Positions 25,162 to 36,640 of a stretch of 64,000 bases of DNA are shown here, piece after piece. Every line of letters starts with the position of its first letter. Position 1 is the stretch's first letter. The notes under the pieces are model-generated. The model saw nothing but the letters and a program-made list of their open reading frames with translations. It had not been told where the DNA came from and did not search any database. The DNA is from Talinum fruticosum (Eukaryota; Streptophyta; Magnoliopsida; Caryophyllales; Talinaceae), in the NCBI GenBank assembly GCA_021018815.1, contig JAITYX010000083.1, positions 496,001-560,000 of the forward strand. The letters are read 5' to 3'. The translations under genes were made by a program, and so were the position numbers.

Positions 25162-27034
25162 TTTCATGATCACGCATCCCGCACCAAAAATGAAACCCGC
25201 CACAAATAAAAACCCGCCAAAAATAAAAACTTTCCATTTTTGGAAAATCGCTATTGCGGCGCCCGCCACCCCAAACTGTTAATTAGAATGCTGCGTTTTG
25301 CCCCGGAGATTCCCTTGAAAACACGCTAGGGTACGAAACCCTAGGCATCCCCTTGTGGCCGACGCCGTGAACTATCATTTTATCTAGTTTTATCCTGGTT
25401 ATATCCGGCTCAATCTTCACAATATCCTGCCTCGGTTTTGTTCGTTGCTTTTGGACGATCGGCCGAGAGCTAACCCTAGGTTATTCTTTGACCTAACTTC
25501 TCCCTATAAATAGAAAGTTTTGGCTCTCACTCCCACACGGCTTCTTGCCTTAGCACCACACTCGCTGAAACTCGCCTAAGAGCTACTAAATACTCTCATC
25601 TTTATTCCGATCTCTTGGTCCCTTTTCAGCCTATTCTTTCTCTACTTCCATCATACTCGATACATCCGATCCCTAAATTCCATCATTCACCTACATACAC
25701 CAAATACTCACAAAAGCCTTCCTTGATTCACCACCGTTACATCAAGAGGTTCAAATTCGAGATCCAGATTATCGGGTAGGACAACCTAAGGGCATAGATC
25801 CGGTTTTCACAACGGTTTATTTTATTTTATGATTTCTTTATTATTTTCCTTATTGTGGACAATCGCTTTTAATTCCTCCCCACCCGATGTAATCTTTTAG
25901 TTTTCCGCTTTCTTTTCTTTTCGCTTTGCCTTTTCTTTTCGTTTTCGTTTTGCTTTTCTTTCTTTACCGCTTTCTTTATTTCTTCCTTTATTACTTTCAT
26001 AATTATGTTTTAGTTGCTTTAATTCTTTATCGCATGTTGCTGCTTGCTTACTTGTTTCACATTATTTGAATTCACTAGTCGAACTAGCAACGGCCGTCTC
26101 CGGACGGGCGGAACGGAATGGTTTATCCCTACGTTTCTTACCCGCGCCCCAAATACGATTCTCGGTTCAACAACCGATGGAATCATTTTTAGCCTCTTTT
26201 AGTCTTAGTTTTCCCATACTAAGATTGGAAGAGCAAATCTTTTATTTTGTTTTTATTAGTTTTTTGTTTCCTAAAACCGACTAGCGACTCCTCTTCTTAC
26301 TAATTTCTATTCAAATCTGCTTCCCGTCTATTTTTGATCGAATAGTGAAAAATAGGATGTGGATCTGCCAGCCGGGCGGAGGCCGATGCCGATCTCATCG
26401 GTCGTGGCCTCCCGGCGCCGACCACCACTAGGTATAGGCTGCCACCTGCACCATTTGGTGAGTAGGCGGGCTCGATTCCAAACCGGTGTTTTCACACCGG
26501 CTTGACCCTAGAGCCTCACGGCAGAAACAACGACCCTAATTTTTATTTTTCGGTTAAGGGATAATATCCCGAGACTTCGAAAATAATTACTAAAATAAAA
26601 TAATTAATAAAACCGTCATTCAAACTTTGCCTAATTCGTTTTAAATCAAATTTAATAAAATTTAAAAATCTTACTAAAAAGTTTATCCCCACTTTCTAAA
26701 ACCATCTTCAAAAATCCTAAATCAATCTTAAAAAAAAAAAAAAAAAGAGACACGACACAAGTGGGAAAATTCGGCGAGCCCCGGCTGGCCGTGGTTCCTA
26801 CTGAGCGACTCATTGGGCAATGATCGACGATGAGTTCCGGCGGCTGGGCTGCGGCTGATGGTTGGCCAATGGCCACATCGGGGACGCGCGAGAGAGGAGA
26901 GAGACAGAGAGTTATGTACAGGTGGCTTTCGGTGAAGCCGGCGCCGACTTCGGCCGGCGTTGGTGGCGTCCGGTGGCCGGAAAATGAGGCAACAGGGAAG
27001 GATAGAGAGGCATGGGAAGTGGGGAGTAGAGCAC

Positions 27035-27070
<36 letters not shown>

Positions 27071-27110
27071 TATAAGGGAAATGATTTTGGCTGGATAAAT
27101 TTGAAGTTGT
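25162..27110. mobile_element. GC-rich retroelement-like non-coding block
   Basis: Several GC-rich islands stand out in AT-rich surroundings (25240-25340, 26340-26520, 26770-27000). A TATAAATA at about 25505 is followed by a pyrimidine-rich stretch and then by long TTTTC/CTTT text, as in LTR leaders. At 26770-27060 there is GGCCGG-rich sequence ending in a GA run, similar in texture to Ty3 LTRs. No retroelement protein is encoded. The class is inferred from texture only. Confidence 0.35.
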
Positions 27111-27150
27111 ATACTTTTATTTTTATTTTTATTTTTATTTTTATTTTCTC
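27038..27150. repeat. (GA)n and (ATTTTT)n microsatellites
   Basis: A GA run at about 27038-27068 is followed, 45 bases later, by repeated ATTTTT units at about 27115-27148. Confidence 0.9.
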
Positions 27151-28796
27151 CTTTTTTTGGTGTATGGTAAATTCCAGAAAAGTCCAATATGGATTTTTCT
27201 AAAAAAATCAGTGTTTTTATTTTTATTTTTATATATCTTATTTTTATTATTATTTTTATTATTCTTTAACTTGAGTTATTATTTCATTCTAAGAAAATAT
27301 ACACTAATAATTTCACACTTATCCTTCTTAAATTGTAACTTAATGCTTTATTTTACTAAATTTATTGTTTATTTTATTTTAATAGTTTCGTAAATAAATT
27401 ATACGATCTGTTTTTTAATGTAATGCTTCACTTAAAATATAAAATTTAATAATCTTATAACCATGTACCTTCACATTTATACTCATTATATACATTTATA
27501 CAAATTTCTAAATTTTCTTTCTAAACATATGCGTAAATTACAATAATTATTATGAAATTTTCATTGGAGGCCACTTCGTCACCTTAGCTGCATAACACAC
27601 ACATAAAAAAGAATTCAAATGTCGAATTAAAGTGCACGCGCTCGACTTTATTAATTTTAATTAGAAAAATAGATAACATGAATTACGGTGGGGCTTTTAC
27701 AAATGGTGAGACTAGTCCATCTTAAATCATTTCTAAATGAACTAAGTTTTGACCTTTTACTAGTATATATTTAAGTTTACATATGGTGCATGAATTTGAT
27801 TAATTATTTTTGATGCCCATGTGGGGCATTTTGGTCAAATAGCCAATTACATTTCTACAAGTTGGGGCTTCTATAATTGATTATGTTAAAAGAGAAGCAC
27901 CATTTATATATATGATGGTCTTTTCTTTCATTTTCATGGCCAACATGATCATTAAAACTAAATTTGAAGAAAATGGCTTCCACTTGGGCTTAATTTAGTT
28001 CGTTGAGAATATCTTCAAGAGTCAATTAAACACTTTAAAATGTTTTTTGAAATAAGTAGGACCAAAATAAATATTAATGTATCCAAGTGGAAATAAGGAC
28101 AAAAAGAAACTTATCATAACTTGTAGTTTTATTTTGTTTGATGGAAAGTGTTCGAGGGTCTTTTATTTTTTTCATATAAATATTTTATTTTCTTTAAAGG
28201 AGAGAAATAGATGAATAAAAAAATGATAGAAATTCCATATGCATACTCTTTTAAACATTATATATATAAAGGAGTTATACGTTTATATTAAGAAGTAATT
28301 AGATATCTTTAAATTTGATTTAAAAGACATTGGACACCTTTATTTTAAATTTCGACTCTGCTATCTGCATAATATAAGAACATCATGTGGGAATATAAAA
28401 GCAAAGCTAGAGGGAAAAGAAAAACTAGGTGGGAAAAAAAAAAGGAAAAAGGATAGTACATATGATTCAAGGGGTAGGGGTTGGTAGGCATACTTTTGGA
28501 CGATCAATAATGAATCCATCTTTTGATATTGTAAATGGGGCACTCACCATCATCGACTTTGTCTTGGTTTATCACGGCTGTATATGTTCATGCATCTTTC
28601 AAATTATTTGATCAAAATAAATGTGTTTGTTTTGTTTTTTTGCAAAGGAAAGATAAATCAAAGGACACTATGTACTGTGAGGTGAATTTAGTGATGATCC
28701 ATGTCCTTATAAAGTTTTATTGTTTTTTGTTATACGTTTCTTTTAACCAATTTAACCCAAATTTTGGTTGTATTAACATTGGACCGACTTAGGTAC
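27151..28796. other. AT-rich intergenic region
   Basis: No supported gene; the open frames at 27157-27393 and 28361-28792 are low-complexity translations. Confidence 0.45.
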
Positions 28797-28912
28797 TTAT
28801 TCCATTTAATTGTAAAAAATTATAAAATAATTATAAAGTTAGTTATAAAAAGTTGAAAGTAGCGGTAAAAAGGTGTAGGGTTATAACTTAAACCTAAATG
28901 GAACAAGGTTGA
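28793..28912 (+). mobile_element. MITE-like element A
   Basis: A 110-120 bp AT-rich element with imperfect inverted ends (TTCCATTTAATTGTAA at the left; the reverse complement of the right end reads TTCCATTTAGGTTTAA). Its interior (AAAGTTAGTTATAAAAAGTTG, GGTGTAGGGTTATAACTT) matches the reverse complement of a block at 54.19-54.34 kb. Superfamily unassigned. Confidence 0.5.
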
Positions 28913-29601
28913 TTAAAATATGCATTAATCTTACAATTTGAACGTGGAGTAACCAAAAGGGGGTAGGGGAAAGTGATTCAAGTAGGGTAGAAATTATTTT
29001 CCTCGAGAATAAAGGGTTTAATGAAAAATAAGAGCGTATTTATTTTGGCTATTAAAACTTAGTTGTTAAGTTTTACGAGTTGTTAACTATTATCAACGGA
29101 GTTATAAACGTCAAACAAACATTTTCTGAGTAATCTAATGAAACTAGAAGCCATGAACCGAATGCTCACAAAAGTGAATTACTAGTAGATTTAGAAACCG
29201 GATCATTCGGATCGATTTTGGTTTGAATTAGTTTGAATCGGGTCATGTTCAAATCCGTATGATTCGATTGAGTTTCGATTCAATTCAGGTTCAAGTCCAG
29301 GTCGAGGTTGACATCATGTCAATTGATATTTGGTTTCATAAGCTTGTTTTATAAAGAAAAATACTTTGGCTGAAAAATATTTAGATCGAGTTTGGTCATC
29401 TCAATTTAATTTTTAAGTGTTGTTGAATTTCGGATCATTGATTGAGGTCCGGTGATTGTTATAAGGTCTAATTACTAGTACAAATCTTAAACAATTTGTA
29501 TAAAATAATGCATCATTGCATTATTTGCATAGGCAATGTGGATTAATGCATAGCACTTAGTAAACGTCAAGTGTCAGCAATTCCTTCAACTGCGTGCACT
29601 G

Positions 29602-29635
<34 letters not shown>

Positions 29636-30449
29636 CCTTGAAACGCTCATTTTCGTACGCCACACACTCACTCTGACATATCACAGGAAGAGAGAGAGAA
29701 GCCAGAGATTCTTTATTTCTGTAAAAGGACAAAACTCAGGCCTCCTCTGTCAACTCCTCAAGAAATCCTATTGGACAAGGATAACCAAATTTTAATGCCA
29801 AATTAGTAAAAAAATGCAACCACGTAATTAGGGGAGCCAAATATCACATTAATTATAAAAGATATTATATTTTTTCATAGTTTTTATATAAATTTCTAGA
29901 ATTTATTTTTTTGGGTTAGCACTAGTAGGGTCACCAAATACATATACTCCTCCTATGCTATTACAATAGTCTAGTGCAAGTTGGATTCATAGTTTTTTTA
30001 ATAAACGCTTAAATTAATGAAGCAAATCAATAATATCAATCTCGCGTGTGCATATAGTCTCCCTAGGACTGTCTCATGAAAATTTGTGATGAGACGGTCC
30101 AAAATGTTGAAGTTTATATATATATATATATATTCATGGAAGGATGAATCATTAAAAATGGAAATTTTTGTAAGGGTGAAATGAGAATTTTCCAATTTTT
30201 ACAGACAAGAACAGAAAAAATGAAAATGACCCAACTCTTTTTTTTTTTTTTTTCAAAGCTATCATTTTCTTGGTGGGGACTAGTTTTATTAGCACTCCTC
30301 TTTTTATAAAGGCACTCAACACGGAATTTCCAAGTTTTTCTCTCAAAAACAATTCTCTTTCTTCATGTTTAGAGAAAAAAAAAGGGTTTTAAATAATCTT
30401 TGTGGTGGTTCTTTCTTGCAGCGCCAAACTAAACCCATTTAAAACTCTA
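28913..30449. other. Intergenic region with a (CT)n run
   Basis: No supported gene. A CT microsatellite at 29604-29632 and a TA run at about 30114-30131 are present. Confidence 0.45.
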
Positions 30450-31177
30450 AACTGTTGGTGGATAAACTTGCGAAATTTATGGGGCTTCTCAAAAACCCAC
30501 TTACCCATTTTTAAGGAGAGAGAGGGTGAGGAAGAGATAGAGAGAGAAAGAGTATGATGATTATGACGAAGAGCATTTTTTATTGGGATTAGCAAAACAA
30601 AATTCTGCAACTGATACCCAGCAGAAGCAGCAGTAGCAGCAGCAGAAGAAACAGAGAGAAGTTCTTGAGATTCACTACTAGTAAACTCTCTGAAATTCTC
30701 TCTCCTCCAACCCTGGATTTGATCTTTTTTCACATGGGCTTTGGCGCTTTGCATTGCATCTAATCTTTGGTGGTCCTCGTCGATTTTTGGAGCTTCCTTG
30801 ATTGATTGAGGAGGGAGGAAACAAACTTACAAACACAGGAGAGGGTGCCCAAAAAGGCAGGAAAAAAAGTTTTGATCTTTCAAGATTTATGTTTTCTTCA
30901 GTTTGGGTAGTTGAGGGATCCAAATTCTGATCTTCAGCTCAAAATTCTGCGATCGTTGGAGGGAAAGAAAGAGGAGCCATTTCCAAAGCTTATATAGAAA
31001 GGTCAAATTTTGGGGTCTTAAATACCTGCAGTTTCCCAAAGATTGGTTATTGGAACAAGGTATTCAAGCTAAATTTTATGTCCTCTTTCTATTTCTCACC
31101 CCGTTTTGACTGTTTTTCTTTCTCTTAATGCAAGAATTTCTCTCTAATTGAGTTACTGGTATGGGTTTTTAGGGGGA
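30450..31177 (+). promoter_or_regulatory. Promoter and spliced leader of the FCS-like zinc finger gene
   Basis: A GA-rich leader precedes ATTGGAACAAG|GTATTC (donor near 31059). A TTTTTAG acceptor at 31166-31172 lies just before the start codon, so a leader intron of about 114 bases is likely. Confidence 0.5.
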
Positions 31178-32166
31178 ATGCTGAGGAAAAGATCAAGACC
31201 AGTGACTAGCAAGCCCGCCATGGATGGTGGTGAACATAATAACCTGCTATGGCTTCCCCAGAGAAATCCTCAAAACCCAGTTATTTTTTCTTCAATTCTC
31301 CCAGATTTCTCAGGAATTTCTTCACAGTTTCTTCAGAGACTGAATCCACCATGAGCCCGACTTCCATTCTTGATACAAGACCCTTCTCTGCACTTGCAAA
31401 CACTTTCTGGGCGGAGAAGAAAATCCCAACCCCGAAAGCCTTGTCAGAAAACAAACACTCCTGGGAGCAACCAAACAACTCAAAGGGTATCGGCATTGCT
31501 CTCGTCGACAATTCTGAACCCAAAAACTCTTCATCTAAACATGATCAGAAAAGAAAATTGGTTGTTTTTGGTTCACAACTGAGAATCCAAGTACCTCCTT
31601 CCTCTGCTTTCCCCTGTTTTGCCCCTGAATCAGCAAGAGAGTTTGGGATTAAGACCCCGAAGTCCAATTTGAAGCTCTCTGAGGAAATCCCAGCAGGAAT
31701 GGAGAGAGAGAACATATCAATGAGCGACATCGAACAATCTGAGGATTACACCTGTGTAATCTCTCATGGGCCTAATCCTAAAACCACCCACATCTTTGGC
31801 AATTGCATTGTGGAGAGTTGCTGCGGGGTTGATGGGTCTTCTTCTCTTTCATCGAAGAGAATTGGGTATTTGTCTCCGGCTCCGATTCCAATCCCCTCGC
31901 CGGAGAATTTCCTCAGCTTCTGTCACCATTGCAAGAAGCAGCTTGGGGAGGGGAAGGACATCTACATGTACAGGTTTATATCTTCAAAGTTGAATTACTT
32001 ATGTCCATCTGTTTTGCTATAATTTTATCATTAAGGTTTAATTTGGACCAATTTTGTGCATACTAATTAGGGTTTATTTGTTCAATGTTTGTGCAGAGGG
32101 GAAAAAGCATTCTGCAGTGAAGAATGCCGCTGCCAAGAAATGCTTTTTGATAAATTAGAGAGCTAG
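31178..32166 (+). CDS. FCS-like zinc finger (DUF581) protein, two exons, one frame break
   Basis: Exons are 31178-31973 and 32097-32166. The start MLRKRSRPVTSKPAM is typical of this family, and the middle has NSPRFLRNFF and SILDTRPFSAL. The C-terminal FLZ domain spans the intron: FCHHCKKQL and DIYMYRG, then FCSEECRCQEM, which holds the zinc ligands and the FCS signature. A single added base near 31243-31248 (CC pair) joins the N-terminal frame to the rest; a TAA in the other frame shows the break must be right there. The corrected length is 867 nt (288 residues). FLZ proteins are plant-specific adaptors that bind SnRK1 kinase. It may be the counterpart of Arabidopsis At3g22550, from memory. 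Confidence 0.9.
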
Positions 32167-35100
32167 AAATATTGTTCTTTGATTATCTAATTAGATAATA
32201 ATTAGACAACTTACAGCATCATCAAATCAGACCAGATTCTCTCTTCTTTTTTTTTTCCTACTCTTGATCACAATGACCTAAATTGTAACCCTTTTTCTGT
32301 TTTTTTGGTTTTTGCCTACAAGAGAGAGAGAGAGAGATGTGAAGGGAAGAGCAAAGTTGATGTTCTGATGCCAGTGATGGGTGATGACTTAAGTTTTGAT
32401 TCTGAGTTTTCTTTGCCCATAATTTCTTCTGGGTTTCACTGGAAGATGATGTCTCAATCTTGATTTTATTTTCCTTTTTTTATTAGTCTTTTTGTGAATT
32501 TTTCTTGTTTAATGCCCAATCATGCATCCAATACATTATAGCCATGGGGCCAGGGGAACCCCAAGTAGTAGCTCCTTGCTGCCTTTATATCCTGTCTTGT
32601 TAATTTCTCTTTCCAGATACTCCTTCCCTAAGTTTCTTTGTTTTTTGTTGTTTTTTTGGTCCTACAAATGACCATGGTTGTGGCTATCAGTTAGCTCAAT
32701 TGTCAAAATATCTTGATGTTATCACCAAAACTCGGGTTTGAATCTCACTACACCTGATTTTCATCTCTTTCTGTAACAATCTAGCAAATAAGGTAATCAA
32801 CATTTGGTTTCAACTGAAAATTCAGTTATTCTCATTAGTTTGTGTGGAATTTTTTTTAATTGGGTAATGTTTTTGAAAACTCAATTAACAAAATAGCAAA
32901 ACATTTGCTGCCTTCATTGCGGCTTGAGAATAGTTTATATAAATTGTTGTTGGGCCATGGTTGATATATTTGAAATATCTTACAGAATTTAAAAATAAAA
33001 AGAAATATCTTATCTTAGAAAGTAGAAAAATGTATCTTGCACATTTTAATAGCTCGAAATGAAAGCAAGTTAGTTATGACAGCTCAACCGTTGTGCCAAG
33101 ACTTGAAAGGAACCCTTTCCGTTTCTTACCCTCAAAGTTGGGGAGAATATGTTGGCTTAGGTCATAAGACATTGTTAAATATAGATTTTGTACTTAATAC
33201 TTGTACGTTTAGTAGTCAATTAAGCGTAAAACAAAGGCTGTAAGTGTTTCGATTGCGACCGACAACTAGGATTCTTTGGTTGCATTGAACTTTCGGGGCT
33301 TTATTTCCTTATATATCGGGTTCAATCCCAAATACTGATAGGTTTCGGCCTCCATTGAGCCTAACAGGTTCCGATCTTCATTCAGCCTAGACAAAGCGTA
33401 GGTAAGCCCCTCCCCACAATACCTCCCAAAGATTTTCGTAAAGATTCTTTATTCATTTTGTTTTGAATGAGCATAGCAAAAAGACCAATACACCAAATGG
33501 TTGCATACAAACAAACAGAAAGAGGAATACCCAACCTACAAATACAGAAGCAACTATTTTGGCAACGGCTACTTCATGCCAGAAATTTTTAGGCATGAAA
33601 GGCAAGACTACACCTAAATACACATGGTGAAGCTCAACTAGCTTCTTTTATCGTTGCTCATATTACAAGATAGTTTGATAGTTTTCCGCTCTTAAGGTTT
33701 GCTATCTGCTTATCTAGTTTCTCGTTTATACAATTTAGGCAGGTATCAAGTCTGGTTCAGATTTTCAACCAATCTATAACGCATTCCACCTGTTCATTTT
33801 GCAAAGAACTTGAGGGGCTCATGTTTTCAGACATATGCAAACTGAAGAATAAATGAAAACTTCAATAATAAAGAAAATGTCAGACAGTGATATACCAGCA
33901 TAGACAACCACTAGAACACTGATGATTAAACTGATAGTGGAAACAAGAAACATTCCCATGAAAAAAAAAAAACCACCTACAATTGATAACTGAGGATCAA
34001 AGAACAACGTAGAACAAGGTTCGCAACTGCCTGTTAAAAACTACCCATTTACTAGGTTCAAAGTACACAAGATAAACAACCAGCACAGCTTGGGACAATG
34101 AACAGTTCCGCGAGCAGGTCTATAGTATGCCAACTTGAAAGACGCCATCAATCATAAGCCAATAACACATCCACTCAATTGACTCCTTTCATTCATCTGT
34201 TTCAGACAAGTCAGGAAACAAGCTTATCAACCCCATATTCTATGGAGATACATTGTGCACATATAATAAAAAAATGGAACAAAACACATCTTTTATCTTA
34301 CCTCAGCGAGAGCTGTAGATCGCCAAACACTATATGAAGAGAAAAGGAAGCACGGCAACTAGCAGGGGGAAATTAAGGGAGGAAGCGGAAAGGCTAAAAG
34401 AAAGAAGTTCAAAAGCCAAAAGAGAGAACTACCGGAGGAGATTTTTGAAGTGTCATGCCATCTTTCCACTTTAAAAACTGGAAAAGAATGCAAGCACTGG
34501 TTATTTAGTTGCAGTTAAACAGAGTTAGAACCTGACTACAGAAGAGAAAAGAAGGAGAAAGTATATCAGCAAAGAGAGTGTGAAAAGTCACTTCAAGGCA
34601 TTAAAAAGAAAAGAAGTACCAGGTTAAGAGTAACTGCTGAGGGTTAGAGAGAACAAAGGATTAGCAGAACAAGAAATGTGTCTATGGCTGAATAGAAAAG
34701 CAAGTATAGGAAGAAAGAAGATAATTGGGGGTTCTAAGCAACCAACAAGTTCAATATTCTACAGTATTTACAAGAATGTTAGACTTGAAGACTACAGTTG
34801 AGAGCAAAGGTTGGAAACTGTGGTATATCAGGTGAGGGAAGCTAGTCAGAACTAGGTTGGAACAATCTGAGTTTCACTATATTAAGTTGCCACTCGATTA
34901 ACTTCAGTTACTCCCTTGATCTTCAAAACCATTCATCCAAATTTTCCTTCATGCCCATATCCAGCAGACAATCAAGTCGTGGCTTCACCTAACAATGTCA
35001 TGTCCTGTGATTACAAGGAATAGACTATCGAACCCACCATGAATCCAGCACACAATCTCTTCTGCACTTCCAATATTCTGCAAGAAGTTGTCAATGCCAA

Positions 35101-35369
35101 TGCCACAACACCCCCTCTCTACGTAAACATCTTGCTACAATTGAAAAGAACTAAGTGAAACACATCGCTTATGATTACGGAACCCCACTCCTCTTGACTA
35201 CCAGCTGCAACTGTGTACCTCGTGCACCCACTACCATAGCTACTAAACTTGAAAGTCAAAACAAGCCTTACTACAGGAGCTTTATTCCCTTTTGTATATA
35301 CAAAGTACCATCCTACCTGTACTTCACCCTACACACTAGCCTCCACTCAATCATCAGCAATATCCAGAT
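32167..35369. other. Intergenic region between the FLZ and PNRC-like genes
   Basis: Probable FLZ 3' untranslated region at the left, a SINE-like piece at 32675-32765, then mixed-complexity DNA. The part from about 33400 to 35369 is less AT-rich and could include a long 3' untranslated region of the minus-strand PNRC-like gene. No protein family is recognised. Confidence 0.4.
32675..32765 (+). mobile_element. tRNA-derived SINE-like fragment
   Basis: GGCTATCAGTTAGCTCAATT resembles a tRNA A box, and about 45 bases on CGGGTTTGAATCTC resembles a B box. No functional tRNA fold is apparent, so this is read as a pol III-derived repeat fragment. Confidence 0.4.
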
Positions 35370-35975
35370 TCAGGATTCGACGGAGTGTCTTTGTAGCAGA
35401 GTCATCACTACGTCGGAAGTCAACTGCTGGACAGACGATTTCCCTAGTCGGGAAATAGGGGCTGACTTAGCCATGGGCTGCAAGTTCAAATCAGACTCCA
35501 GCACAGGCAATTCAAGTGACACCGTCCTCTTTGGTTTCAGAGAAAACTTGGGTATAGGAAGAGAACTCGGAGGGGGTGAGTTCGAGTAAGCAGGTCCGGC
35601 CCAAAGCTCAGAGAAAGACAGATTATCCCTTGATGGCCTCTGCTTCCTACCACCATCCTTCAAGTTAATGGGGATAGGACTACTACTCACGGGCTTTTTT
35701 GAGGGTTTAGTATCCTCACGCTTCGAACTCCCAGCGCTATTAGTAATAGCACACAGGGTTTGATTTGTAGGAGATGATAAAGCCCGATTCAAAACTGGAC
35801 CCTCATAAGCCTTGAAAGGACTAGGAAGCAACCCAGACCGGGATTCAAATGCTCGACAATTGATGTCCCTAAACCCTCTCGGTGGCGATGAACCAAACCG
35901 AGCCAGACTATTCCCCTTTCCCCTACTACCATAGTAATGGTTACGGTGCTGTGGTACAACTACAAGGGTCTCCAT
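35370..35975 (-). CDS. PNRC-like small proline-rich protein
   Basis: A single coding exon of 201 residues on the minus strand, starting METLVVVPQHRNHYY. Around residues 125-150 it has FSELWAGPAYSNSPPPSSLP followed by IPKFSL. This resembles the C-terminal SH3-ligand-type motif of the proline-rich nuclear receptor coactivator family, whose animal member PNRC2 bridges decapping factors. The next stretch, RTVSLELP, is followed by a weakly conserved tail. The rest is Ser/Arg/Pro-rich and probably disordered. A leader intron is likely: a donor CTG|GTAAGTTTTT (minus) lies near 36341. The plant function is not established; a link to mRNA decay is inference from the motif. Confidence 0.75.
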   Translation of the reverse strand: METLVVVPQHRNHYYGSRGKGNSLARFGSSPPRGFRDINCRAFESRSGLLPSPFKAYEGPVLNRALSSPTNQTLCAITNSAGSSKREDTKPSKKPVSSSPIPINLKDGGRKQRPSRDNLSFSELWAGPAYSNSPPPSSLPIPKFSLKPKRTVSLELPVLESDLNLQPMAKSAPISRLGKSSVQQLTSDVVMTLLQRHSVES

Positions 35976-36640
35976 TCAAAAGGCAAATATTCAGTAACTG
36001 TACTCACAAGATAAAGAAATATACTATTTTCCCAAGTTGACACTACTAAACCTCTTTCTTTCTCTCACCAAATCCTCCTAATAACAACACCCAGATCTAC
36101 CCAGAAATGCACGATGAAAATCTAGATCTTCTCCGCAACCAAAAAGACATAAGAAATTATTGATAATCTCAACAGAAGCAACAAAGGTACCCAGTTTTTG
36201 GCGCAGCGAACAAAGATCACCGGATCAATAGTAGCCAAATAGTAAAGCTGCCCAGAAAAAGACCCGAGAATTAAACCAGACCCATATCATTATTATTCAA
36301 AAAATTAGAACAAAATCGAGATCCAAGTAATCAAAAACTTACCAGAGTAGTATCAGAAATTGCGATCTGTGGATGGAGCAGCGAGAGGGAGAGGCCCTCT
36401 CTGGGTGTTTGTAGGGTTAGGGTTTTGATGCCTTCGGATGTGGTTAGATGGGTGATTGTTTGGTTTCAAAATCCCAGCAAGCGAACTGAGAGAGAGAGAG
36501 AGAAAGAGAGGGCATCGAGAAGAAGGGCAAAGGAGAGAGTAGGAGTGAGGGAGAAGAAGATTGGGATGGGAAAGAAAGAGAATATGTCCGGCATGGGCCA
36601 CTTTTAATTCACGAAAATGAAAATGACAATGGTGGTGGTG
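35976..36640 (-). promoter_or_regulatory. Leader exon/intron and promoter of the PNRC-like gene
   Basis: On the minus strand, CT-rich text at about 36485-36535 and a leader exon near 36342-36480 precede the donor at 36341. The acceptor is probably GAGTACAG near 35997. Confidence 0.5.

Noticed and set aside
32675..32765. A functional tRNA gene
   Set aside because: A- and B-box-like strings are present but no paired acceptor, anticodon and T arms could be made by eye.
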